DNA of 64,000 nt from the NCBI GenBank assembly GCA_024195265.1, contig JAJLRJ010000004.1:44747068-44811067 (forward strand). Direction: 5' to 3'. Shown in pieces: positions 47,111 through 59,821 of the stretch. Origin of the DNA: Dendrophyllia cribrosa. Its lineage: Eukaryota; Cnidaria; Anthozoa; Scleractinia; Dendrophylliidae. The first letter of the stretch is position 1; every line of letters begins with the position of its first letter. The translations under genes were made by a program, and so were the position numbers. The notes under the pieces were generated by a model. It was not told the DNA's origin, searched no databases, and saw only the letters and a program-made list of their open reading frames with translations.

Positions 47111-49978
47111 ACACAACATTAGTTTATCAGTAAGACAGGAAAGTGCTTTTTCTGTGCAACACTTCGAGAAGAATTTGCTGAATGAAGGAACAGACATAAA
47201 AAAAAGTGAAAACGAACGCCCAGAAATCTGTTAGCAATACAGACGAGATAAATTGGACCTAGATTTAATAGTGATCGGTATCTGACGCCATTATCAATCA
47301 CTGATAAAGGATGTTTGTATTTCTAACAGCGCCGTTTCAGGGTCTTTCAGACACTGCTATTTGTCACGTCTCTGTGATTTTCCCACCAGTATTTAGTCTG
47401 CCTGGTTATAACACTGAGGGCGTTGAAAGCTTGTTCCACTTGCAAACAACCCATTTCTCTCTTTCTCTCTTTATTATAAAAAAAAACAATCTTTTTATGG
47501 GTTATATTTAATAAAAGGGCATCTAAATGTAAAATTGTCTGCACCATTGCAAAGTAAAGTAACGTGCTTACACGATGAACACTACCAAGCCAACGGACAA
47601 AGTTAATCCAGGCACTTTTAAAAAAGATGAAAAATAAATCAAAACTGACTGATAATAAAACCGGGTTTAGGGTTAGAGTTTATAGCCTGTAACCTTCTTG
47701 AGAAACGGAGTTTGGGAAATGAGCTCAGTGCTCAGGCCGAAAATTAAGGGTACACTGATATAAATGGAAACAGTTAATCTTAGCGGTCTATACACTACAT
47801 GTAGAATGTGAACGAGGTATTTCTATTAGTAAACTGAATGAATTTTTATAACTCTCATTTTAAAATGTTCGACAATCTCAAGTCGGCCCTTCCGTTGTCA
47901 CTAGATTAAAATTCGGATATTTTGCAACAGAGCCGGTGAATTAAATCAGATCTCAGAACTCTTACCTTTCAAGCAATATGTTTGCTTACCGGTGATGTCA
48001 AAGTCCTGGATGAATAAAATCAGCAAAACACCTTGATCTTAATTCAAAGAAAAATTCTACTGATCTGTAAAATGATTAAAATAATACTTACCACTTTATG
48101 ATAAACGTCTCTAAAACACTGTAATAATATAAACAACAAGTCGTATCTCTGTCTTTTGCGGCCCCGGTGATGAATTTTCCAACCGTTAAACACACGTTCA
48201 CACAACATATGCTTCCGGCGTAGAGAAATTCGGCTGTGTATTTATGTCTGAGTTCAGTGATTTTATCTATCCCAATCAAAATTCTAAAACCAGTAAATTG
48301 AAGCAAGCTAGAAACTGGTATTATATTCAAAGTTATGATTTACTGACTAACTTACAAATTGAACTTGTACCAAGTGCCAGTGTAAAGGTTTACAACGAGT
48401 TGTAACATGCAAGCAGAACTTCTCCAACTATCTCAGCGCTTAAAACAAACAAAACCAAAACATTGTGTATAGACAATTATTTCTGTCTTTTTGTGCTCGG
48501 TTATTCTTCATAAGCCGAATCATATTTTCTTATAGCATTTAAATCTAAATTTTCAATGAATGTTTGTATTTATAAAAAGAATGCAAAGCCCATGAATTTT
48601 CAGATTTGTGTTGTTATCGCTTAACACTGTGGTCAAGTTGTAACTGATTTCCGAAACACATTTTGTCGATTGAAATATCTGTAAATAACTTCGCTTAATC
48701 TAACAAATATTAAACAACATTGGATGTTGCTTTTAAGTTACTGGAAAACTTTGGAATATAACGTGGATTTCTTGTCACAATCCCTTGGCCTTGATGCCAC
48801 TGATATGCTGTGTGTCTCCTGAGAATTCAGCGGCCAAATATATTTAAAGAAACAATCGAAGGATCACCCGAGCCCTTGAAATAAACATCTTTGTCGGAGG
48901 TTTTCATGAAATCATGGAAGAGAAATGAAACTTATCGCTTGGACAACTCTGTTTTGCAAACGAGTCTCTCTCGAGACAAAATAACCTGTTATAGTTACTC
49001 GCTTTTGTGAAGTTATTGCACTCTGATTGTTAGACCAAACGTGCTGAAATTAAATTCCGCCGCAAACAAAGTATTCCCTCATGTCGTGCTGTTTTGGTCT
49101 AAAAAGGCTTTAAAGAGCATTTAAATGAGAGATAAAATGTAAATAGATGGGTCCAAAAGGAAAAGGATTTATTTTGTAAAACAAAAGCCGTATGGGGCCC
49201 TGTTGGTTACAAAGAAAACTGAAAGGTTTGTTGTTTTTCGACGAGCGAACGAACGCCATGCTTTTAAAGCCAAATCTTTGCTCAATAACAACGAGAAATG
49301 TACCACCAGTTAATTTGATATACTAACTTAAACCTGTCGTTGTTTTACTACTGTTTTATTTTCTTGTAGAAAGAGTTTAGAATTTGAAGAGGCGTCAATG
49401 CATGGGATATATTTCGTAATGACGTTTATAATTATGTCGTCTTCCCTCAAGTTTCCTTGCGTTTTTCTTTGTCTTCCCATTCAAAAGCTAAGTTGAAAAC
49501 AAAGGTAAAATGGTTTCTAGGCAATTTCTAAAGATAGCTAGAGAAATTTATTCACTTAATTAACTTCACAGGTCGGTGAATAAGTTTTGAAATAAAACAA
49601 CAAGGAAGAATATGAAATTAATAAATTATAGCTTAACGCGCAGTAGACATCAAACCATTTCAAATAGCACGTTTTTTATTTTGCTTTTTTGTTTTATCGT
49701 ACAAACTTATATCCTTCATTTTTTTATATTATAAATGTCTTCTCGTCTTTACACTGGATACGTGGAAGAATTTTGTACAAACATATGAACTATAGATACC
49801 AATACGATGACTTCTCCTATGCGTACGAATGTTGAAAATGAAAGGTCCTCAATGGCCCTAAATTGTTATTGATTGTTCAATGTCGCAGAAAAAAAAACCT
49901 TCACAGAAGTTCCTCTTCTTTCAATAAACTTACGCTAGATATGTAAAATTCGATTTAAAAAGTAACATTTTTACCATT

Positions 49979-51468
49979 TTAGCGTCCGTTCGGGTGCCTT
50001 GATTTTATATGACGATCCAAATCCCTTCTTCTTACGAGCACCTTTCCACAGTACTGGCATTTGTAGGGAGTGTCTCCAACTGCATGAAGGCGGATGTGTT
50101 TTGCCATATTGCTGGGGTCTCCGAACCTCTTTTGACAATATTTGCATTTGAGTGGTTTGTATCCCGTGTGAATCCGCATGTGGATTTTGAGCCCGTACTT
50201 ACGAGTGTACAACTTTCCACACAGCTCACACAGGTACCCTTTATTAACTTTCTTCGAGTTAAGATCGTTTATCATCTCTTCGTTGCATCCCGGCTTGGGT
50301 TTGTCTGGTGCCATTTGACCTCCGTTCATACTCGTCCCGTCCTGATTCGGAGTTGTGGACGATGAAGGTAACCTGTTCACATTTTGCTCTGCTCCGAACA
50401 TCACAGGGCCTGACGCATTCATGACTGGTTGGCCATTTAGCGGTGGAAAGCCCTGAGTGAAACCGTACTTGAAAAAGGGCATCGCAGACGGACTGCAAAG
50501 TGGTGGTCGGGGCTGAAGTAAGAAGGCGGGATTACTCAACATATCCATTTGATTCTGCGAAAACGCGGAGTCTTGTGACAAATTGTACCGCATTCCGTTA
50601 AGTCCGTTTAGTTCATTCAAAAGCGGTCGCGAGATTGATGGAAATTCCGAAGAAACTGGCAGGGATCCAAGGTCGGGGCTTTTAAAGCCGTTGAAACTTG
50701 AGGAGCTGAATGACTGAGTCTGATTCACTGGAGGTACACTGATAGGCGAGTTTTTCAATCCTTCCTTCATCCCGAATGCATCTGCCGCAAAGGAAGGTAA
50801 ACTCACGGGTGTTAGCGGCGTAAGAACAGGCTGGAGCTTGTCTGGAGATTTGACGACCTGCAAATCGGAGCTTGAGTGCAGCAAGAACCCGGGCGGCGAT
50901 GCTTTGGACGAAGACGAACTTTCTCCTCCTGAACTATGCAGCGATTTTGGGCTTTCCTTCATCAGGAACGAGTCGGTGTTGAAATTGGAGAGGAACGGAA
51001 ACTGATTCATGGCCAGTGAAAGGTTGTTGAAGCTATTAAAGCCATTTAGGCTATTCAAGCAGCCCATACTGTTGGATAAATTAAGTCCAGATGAAGAATG
51101 GCCGCCGTTTTTGTCATCGTGAACAGAAACGTCAGATAAGAAAGCACTGCCATTATGGTGGTGATTCCTACTGGACTCTCCGTCATGTTTAAGACCGAGC
51201 GGTGTATCATTGTCAGGTTTAGATACCTGTATCCCATCCGTATCCGAGGATGGAGTCAGGAACAAAGTGCTCATTCTCGGCCGCCTGTTCAACGGGTTGT
51301 TTCTACTTGGAAGGTTACTGGTGTATGAGTGTGTTCGCTGACTGTGAAGCAGGGACTCTTTATACCTCGTCCTACGGTTTGTGGCACACTCAAATACGAT
51401 GTGCGTTTTAAGTGTGTTTGGGAATGCAAACACTTGCGAGCAGTGGTGACAAATATATTGGTATTCAC
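49979..51468 (-). CDS. PRDM13: PRDM13-like terminal exon: four zinc fingers
   Basis: The acceptor is TTCTTTCACAG before 51468. The frame opened by the previous exon gives Cys-Glu-Tyr-Gln-Tyr-Ile-Cys, which restores the first finger; the ATG-initiated frame at 51508 is therefore intron sequence upstream of the exon. The linker of roughly 375 residues is rich in Ser, Asn and Pro and probably disordered. The last three fingers occupy about the final 90 residues. Confidence 0.9.
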
Positions 51469-54400
51469 CTGTGAAAGAACCGACAGGTGTAGCAAAAGTT
51501 AATGACACGTGCTAGTAAGCCAGCCAATCAGATGCGCGTTTGATAGGACAGCTAAACAGCGAGTCAATGACACGTGCGAAGAGCTTGAGGTTCCTCCGCC
51601 TTCGCCAATGGCTTACAACTTAAAATAATATCGGCGCTCGCGCGAGAAGGGTTATTAATATTCAAAGCACATTTATAATTAACCAACCATGCTGTAATTA
51701 GCTTCACAATTATTAGCTGGAAGATATAGAATTTTATTGAAATGAGTGCTTTTTAAATGCATTTTAAGTTCTTGTCGTGTCTCACGCCCGCGTATGGCTT
51801 GGTGCCTTAAATGTCAATAGCACAGAAGAAACGCGATTAGTGTACAGAGCTAAGTGAATTTCACTGATTTTTGAGACAATAAACTTTGCCACGAGGGTCG
51901 TTCAATTCTATTGTTAGATCTTTTGTTAATGACTCCAACCAATCAAATTACGCTGTATGTCGTGCTTTTCAAATCGCCCCGTCTCCGTTGCCCAGGCGAA
52001 ATCAGGAAGCGGTTAGAAAACGTGAGCTGAACTTTGCAAGCAGCCGATCCTCTGTGCAAGAGCTAGGATGCTGGAAGCAGAACCAGCGAAAAACCGGTAG
52101 ATAAGGAAAGTTTTACCACGCTTTTTGATTCAAGATCGTCCGTTTTACAGGTGGCAAATGGTGGCCATAGTCATTGCACGTGACCCGTTACAAGCTCGGT
52201 GACGATTTGTTATTTAGTTCGCCCTTTGCTGCCTAAATATGTTAGAATTGCCACAAAGGGATGGCTGTTCAGCGCACACAATAGATGTATCACGCTTTAT
52301 ACATATATAATTTTGACACGCGGCCGAGAAGGGAAATCTTTTGTCCTAGGAATGTAACCTAAGCCAACAGATGCGAACGCAAAGTTGGAAGTCTCAGACC
52401 GTGCAAAACGTCTCCTTCGGTACACAGGGCTAGGTTAACCGGTAAATCGCTCTCACCAGCAAACTAGAAAACAGCCGCGGAACGCGAAACGGGTGAGCCA
52501 TTTTAGTTGACGATTTGAGGCACCCGGGTACCGGAGCAAGAGAAAAGGACTTTAAATGACTTACGGTTGCGCTTAACAGAAATGATAAACGGGTGCACGT
52601 GTTGTATTGTTAACCCGAGCGCCACAATGTAGGTACCTAGGAACCGCAACATGTTTTGTTCGCCATGGCTTAATGTGAGAGAATGCAGTCCGGTGAAGCA
52701 AAACAAAAGCTACCAGCACCTTGGTAAATAATTTCTGCACAATTAAGTGAGCAATTACAACGTGCAAAATACTCGCGACAACTCTCTAAGGAGCTGGCAA
52801 GCTCATGAACAAATCTCTAGCTTGCATCCACAAGGAATTCTACTCAGTAGAATCGCGGAGCGGTTAAAAAATTGCAGTTTACAAGATACTTGTGCTGTTA
52901 GAAGCAGTTTCTATCTGGTTAAATAGGATATTTTGGCCGTAAACTCGAACGTGCCATAACAAAATTCCGTTACTTGCTATCATAAATCATCCATGGTTGT
53001 AAGCAGTGTCGGCGTAGAAATACCGGCGGCGAATAAATTGAAATGTTGGACCGGTTAATCAAAGCCGCAATAATAGAGCATCACATTTCTTCGCAAGATC
53101 GCAACTAAAAATTTCATCGTTTTATTGTCAACTGTAGAAACAACATTTTGATAACTGTCTATTCCAAATCAGTTAAGTCTTTTAAAGATACCCGTGCGGG
53201 GGAAAATAACTCCTGGAGTCTAATCGCTATTTACCTTCACTGGGTTGATTTCATAAGAGGTGTTACAAGCATAAACAAGACTTGTACTTGTGATGTTTCG
53301 ATCACAGTTCGAACTGAAGGAAAAAACCTTGGAAATCAGTCAACGACTCGAAAGCCCATTCAAAGACAGTTAATTGAATGAAGAAGTGTTAAATATTCCT
53401 TTGGATTGTTTTACCCATTGTTTAGGCAAATTCCGCAATTCTTATGCGATTTTAAATCGTGTAGGATGTTTTTCGAAATAGATAGTCGAGAGTTTCAGCT
53501 CAGAATTTTGCGTATGCCTGTCGCGTTAGGAAAACAGAATTTTTCAAGCGAAAAATTACCTAAGGCGCGGTAATGAGTCTTTTGTTTTGGCTTAGTTTAC
53601 TCACGTACTTGTATTTCCATATTCCCATATCCTAAAACGGGCGTGCTTTCCGTACAAAATGGATTATATCATTGTTTTTCAATGAAATAAGACAACCCCT
53701 GATTGATTTTGAGATTGGATAGAAAGGAGGAGTTGAATTTCTAAGGCATAGAAAATTGCTTCGATGAGGAGATCAGCTATTTTTTTTAGATTAGGTATTT
53801 TCTGTTATTGCATGCAAATGTGAGAATTATTATAGGCTTGTAAACTAAACAGACCAAAAATATACCAAATTATACTCATACCAGTCGACACCAACCGTCA
53901 CAAATTTGTCCGCAAAAAATGAAAAAAAGGTTTTAATTTTTATGTTTCTTTTTATAGAAAACAACAAGGACGAAGTGTTTTCAATGCACGTTTATAAATC
54001 ACAAAAGGGATAAACTGATAATATAATCAGAGATAGCCTTTTGTAAGTAATTCATACAAACTTTGAAAACTATCAAGATTTTACAGATTAAAAGTATAAC
54101 GTGAGAATAAAAAAAAGTAAAGTATTACCCAGACTGGTTAGTAGCAGAAAAATATTACCTCATCATTGGTAGATATTTTACTAATTTGTTTTTTAACTAA
54201 AAATAAATAAGCGGATATATCAATGCGTTAATCGACGTAAGGATACGCAATAAAGACGCAATCACTCTAAATATACCACACCGGTATGGCATGGTGCGAT
54301 CAAGGCTATAATACAAAATAGGGACGTCATGGTTTGAAATTATAAGAAACCCTGTCAGCTGTGGTTTTGAAAACAAATAACAAAACCTGAAGCGGAAAAG

Positions 54401-57400
54401 GCAATAATTGTAAAAAAGAACCGTACACAGTTGCTAAAAATCACTTTGAGAGATAAACCACTCTGTCTTTTAAAACAATTGATAGTTAAAAAGGAAATAA
54501 AACAGTCCATCTTTGATTTCGTAGTTCAGTCATTCGGTTATTCTTTGGAGTGTCGAACACTAAGGCCGCGCGAGTCCGCTATCACTTTTTCAAAAAGACA
54601 TTAAACAGTATTACACCTCTTGAACAGGCTTAACTGTGAATTGTATCAATACTACTCTATTTTAATTTCAATTTAAATTGCCTTATAATTATATCGGACG
54701 AAAGTTGATAACTTTTTCTGAAAGGAGCATGGTTGGAGCAAGATCGACCGAAAGCTGTCGAGCGTAACTAAAAGGCAAGCGCTTACACATTCAATATCCC
54801 TGGCGTTTTTTTTTTTCATTTAAAATGAAGCCGGTTTCAACTGTAAACCGCGTTGAATAAAGCCTATTTATTATTAACAGCCTAGCTGTGACAATTTGCT
54901 TTATCAATTTACAGAAGTGTTTGCTGAACAATTGACGTAAATTCGATTGGCTGCCTGCTAGGTGATCTGAGCTATGTGCGCTCTGTTTGTATACAAAGAC
55001 AAAGAAGTCACATGTTAGATGAACAATACGGATACCTGGGATAACAGCTTGCTTTGCTTAGTAGCGGAAGACTGTGTTTCGTCTATTTCTTATAATCAGT
55101 TGTTGTCAAATGAGCAAAACATTTTCGTTGGCTCCTGCGAAGTTTAGAGACTTCACATATTCGAATTTTAAATTGAAGCTTTAATCACTACAGAACTGTG
55201 TTGTTCTTTACTGTCACCCACCTCTGCGGACAAGAAAAATTTGTGGAGAATTGAACACTTCACATATATTGAAAATAGGAAATGTTTTTGTCTCTAATAT
55301 TTCCGACAAGAATTTGATAAATTCATCTTGATAAAAGGAATACGACATTTCTTTGATCGTAAAATGAACAGAGTAAACGTATGATGAGGTCATTAAACCT
55401 GAACAAAAGATGAGACTTTAAGACGCTGCGACAAAACCCAAATTTATTTTTCATTTACACTGAAGGCTACAATCTGATAAACAGAAGTTTTCTAAAAGCT
55501 TTTATACGCATAACGCTATAAAATGCAATCTTTTTATCTGTCTGGGAGAAAAAAATGTTGATTCGCAGCCTCTGTCGTACTTCTTTTATAGATTTACTTC
55601 GGGTATCTTTTTGTCGGCGTTTTATTTTCTCGATGATTCTAAGTAGAGCTGAATAATGGCTGAGCTTCGTGCTTCATTGTAAAACGGGTTTTAAAAAATT
55701 GTTCTAGCAACGTAGAATTAATTATACTTTGGACCATAGTATCAATGCAAATGTCTGTCACCTTGCTGAGGTTTTGTTTGTCTTGAAGCCAAAATTCCTT
55801 GATCAGTTACGTTTATAATTACGAGAAACGGGTTTGAATTGCTGTGATTTATTCCACTTTCTAATCGTTCCCAGTTTACATTAATTGATGTTAATCAAGT
55901 TGTTTAAACGATAGCTGAATGATTCTCGCTGTCAAAGTGACAGCCGAAATGTGCTAAACTAAAGCTGATGTTCACTTATGAGTAATACAACTGCCAAGTG
56001 TTTCACAAAATTTAATCAATTACTCATATAAAATTCACCTTATATAATGTACAATGATGTAATGGCAATTTTCTTATTCGATTTATCCGACATCTCATAA
56101 GAAGACGTTAGTTTGAATAACGCCTTTGTATCAGTAACGGTCCAAAATGGTTATAGATATTTAACATGAATGAACCACCTGTCAACGATCCAATTCTCCT
56201 GTAAACATTATCTACGTTTGAGTAAACTTCGCACCACGAAATCTATCAGCCATGTACATTTTGGCGGACTTTTTGTAATGACATTTTGTAAGAATTAACA
56301 TTTCTGCACGACATTAAAATCCAACGCACAATTGAATGCTCTTGAATCGCTTATCTTTGCAAGCTATCTATTGCATTCTTTGAGCTCAGTTAAGTTTTTC
56401 TTGATGTTTTTTAGAGAACATTCTTTTTCTTTTCATTTTTTCTTAATCTTTGCACAATAACTCCCGCTCAAAATTTCAATCGATTGAAAAAGGATCATTT
56501 ACTCACAGTTTATAACTTGACTGGCTCTCTTGGACAGGAAATCATTAATCTTTTTTGGTTGACGTAACAAATAAAGGGAAAATTTCTAAAAAAAGCTTAT
56601 CTCCTGCTGAAAATAATTGGGAATGTTGCTATGTCGATGTAATTTTCCAGGCGAGTGATTCTGTACAATAAGCCACATGTTTGTGGGTGTTTTAGCGGTC
56701 GTGTACCGGCTGTTTTTGCCCAGTAACACGTTACTCTGCCTACTTATTTATCTCCTATTTTAAGAGGCTCTGGGGGCGTTCATTTACTTATTAAAAGCAA
56801 TATTCTTTTATGCAGACTCATAAAAGTAGATTTTGAAAGTCGAAATGCATGGCTGAATCTCAAAGTACGTACAGTCAAAAGTTACTTCAGTGGGCGTTGG
56901 CTAAATGTGAACAAGTTTTGGTCCAAGATACAAGATCGCGAATTGTTTACAAATATTGAAATCGTAATACAAAGGCAATATAAAAATATAAACGAGAGAA
57001 AGGATTGTAGTTTTAGTAGTCAGATCCTTTTAGTTTGAATAATCCTGCTTTAAAGAAATTAATGGGAATTTGTTTGGTCACTAAGGTCAATTTGAATCAA
57101 ATCGATAACGCAATAGTTTTGCTGCAACACATCCACATAAATGTTCGGTTCCAATGAAAGAAAACTGTAATATAGTGTTTTTATCTTGCTATAAATTACT
57201 GCATCGAGCCTTTTGTGATATAATCAGCCTTATATATTTCCTTTTTCATTTGGACGATAACTTTAATCAATCTTCAAGAACCCGGCTTCGGCAAGTAAAA
57301 CTTAAATTGATTGCTCAATATTTTCTTTGAGAACAATGAAACCACATGTTAACAGAGTTCATTAACAAAACGATAGATCGATAGCGCTGGCCCACCTTCA

Positions 57401-59780
57401 CTACCTACACCTTCAGTATAATTTTCAAGAGCATATAGGAGCAGTATGGAAACGAGATTACAAAAAATCACATTTTGTCTGCTCCCTCTCGAAAGGGCGC
57501 AGAATACATGGAGTCCTTTGGTTCCAATCGAGTTTCTCTGTTAGTTTTATTCTCTCAACCCGCGTAGAAAGCCACGGCTTTCTAAAATATTATGAAAGGT
57601 GCCATTTAACAAAACACAATAGACTTATTACGCTAATGCTAGACAAGAAGAGATGACTAAGTCTTGTATTCGAACAATACTTCAATACAAGATTACACAA
57701 GCTGCAAACAATGCGAGAAATTAAAATTAAAGAAACTTTGAATAAAGACTGCTTCTTGCGATCTAAATGCGCTATCTAAAAGATTGTAAACGATATGGAC
57801 ACAAGAATTAAAAAAAATCAGCAGACGTTGGCAGACGTTGAAATTTAATTGTGACGGCGCTGATTATAATCTTTCTGCTGCAAATTCTGCCTTGCAAATA
57901 TTAGCTCTGCCTTACAAATTCAATTACAGCAATAAGACAAGCACCACAAAGTTTACAGAAGGTAATTTTTTGGCGACGACAACTTCACTTGGGCTCACAT
58001 TTCAAACACAGCTAAATCAGTTCTTGATCTCCTAGCTTTCAGATCGGTAAAAGCAAATATCACGCCTTCGCCGAGAGCAGACATGCAAATCCAACATACC
58101 TCTTATCCCTCAATTACGTTAAATGAGTAGAACAATAGAAACACATGCTAGGCACTATTGTGTCTGTTTAAGTACCACACAATAAAAATACCTCAAGAAC
58201 GGGCTGGTCTGCTTAGTAACGGCTCATTTTGTAAAGCACAATAGGCGTTTTACATGTCCACCCTCGGGTTTAATTCATTTGCCACAAAGCCGAGGGTACG
58301 CATGCATAGCGCTTAGAGTTTAAAAGCTGTTTGAAATGTTGTTGAAAATGGCAAAACAATTTAGACAATTAATGCATGGATAACTAACACATTTTTCTCA
58401 GTAGAGAACATAGTTTGCCAACCAATGACCTTGTCTTTTCTTCGTTTTTGGATAAACTGAGATCTTTTAATAGTTGAAGAAACTAGCACCGGGTGATGAG
58501 ATCAATACAGACTTTCTGTTGTTCTTTCAACCAATCAAATTGCATTGCACCCAAACCATGCACTCATGGTTAGCACGCTTACGCGATCTTTCCCACGCGC
58601 ATGAGATCAGCGTGGCAAGTTTTCTCCAAATAATTTAACTCTGCATGTAATTTGGTTTTGCTTCGAGTTACCGGTAGAATTTTAAAACAACATACGCCCA
58701 GATCCACTAAGTTCTTGTAGACGTGATTTCGAACAAAATTCAGAAGAAAGCTCTGTCTCAACTGCTTGACTAACAAGATGATACGGCTATACAGCCGGGG
58801 GGGGGGAGGAGGGGGGTACTCAACAAAGTTTTGTACGGGGATGCTCCGCCCCGAGGTCCAAATCCTTACCCTTTCATATACCGTTTTTGACAGAAAAGGC
58901 ACCCCTTTCATATACCTTTCATTGAAAATGGAACCCCATTCAAATACCTTTCGTTGAAAATGGTACCCCTTTCATATAGCCTTTGCGTGCGTCTGTTTGA
59001 TATATTTTGAAAGACCCTTTTTATAATACTTAAATTGCAGTTTTCCCTACCTTTTTTATGCTTCAACTCGTGTTTTCGCTACCATTTCCTATTCTTCGTG
59101 AAATCCCTACCCTTTCACATACTTCAACTCGTGAAATCTCGACCCTTTCATATACCTCCAGCCTAAAAAAGGTACCCCTTTCGGGCGGAGCATCCCCATA
59201 TAGCCCATTATAGGGAGTACCCCCCCCCCCCCCCGGGCTATACAGCGGACCTATCAGAGGGAGGGTAGGGTAGACACTTTGGATTCTGGATGGGTCAGCT
59301 AAGCAGCTAAGCCTTTGTTAGCTTTTTTGGTGGGGAGGGTGCGCTATATTGCCGCGCAATTGCTAAAGGTCTTCAAGTCGTGTCAACTTCCACCTTACTA
59401 ACTCACGGCTAAGATGATGCTGAGTTCTAACAGTTTTAGTAGTGATCTTAAGAGAGTATTCAGTGGTACATTCACTGTAGCTTTAACTTATTTGGCGGTT
59501 TGCCAGGAAATAAGTTTTGCAAGAGAATTCTGAACTATCGCTCTCGTTTGGCCTCAACTCTCAGACACTCTTATTGACTCTCGTGCGCAATCCGCTCAAA
59601 GTTTCCCTCTTCCGTTATACCTCAAATCTCAGGCACTGACTCTCAATTCATGTGCTCTTAGAGATTTTGGATCCTCGTGAACTCCTGTTCCTGTTTGGCC
59701 CGCGGGCTTAAGGACGTTGGTCTAACTACATTTCTTACAAGAATTAGGACGCAAGCTGCTCCAATACGCATCGCCCGAGG

Positions 59781-59821
<41 letters not shown>

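Larger units (their letters stand above)
39575..49978. other. Repeat-rich region without supported genes
   Basis: Roughly 10 kb with only short open frames, none with domain or splice support. It holds the duplicated blocks at 40.3/42.9 kb, an hAT-like MITE, a minisatellite, several dispersed repeats (listed separately) and, at its right end, the 3' untranslated region of the PRDM13-like gene. Confidence 0.55.

Noticed and set aside
51469..51508. ATG at 51508 as the start of the zinc-finger protein
   Set aside because: The bases down to 51469 form a good splice acceptor, and the spliced frame restores the PR domain plus the conserved segment before the first finger.
57838..58035. 65-residue + strand ORF in the PRDM13 intron
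   Set aside because: It is Asn/Thr-rich, lacks an acceptor and domain and is consistent with chance in AT-rich DNA.
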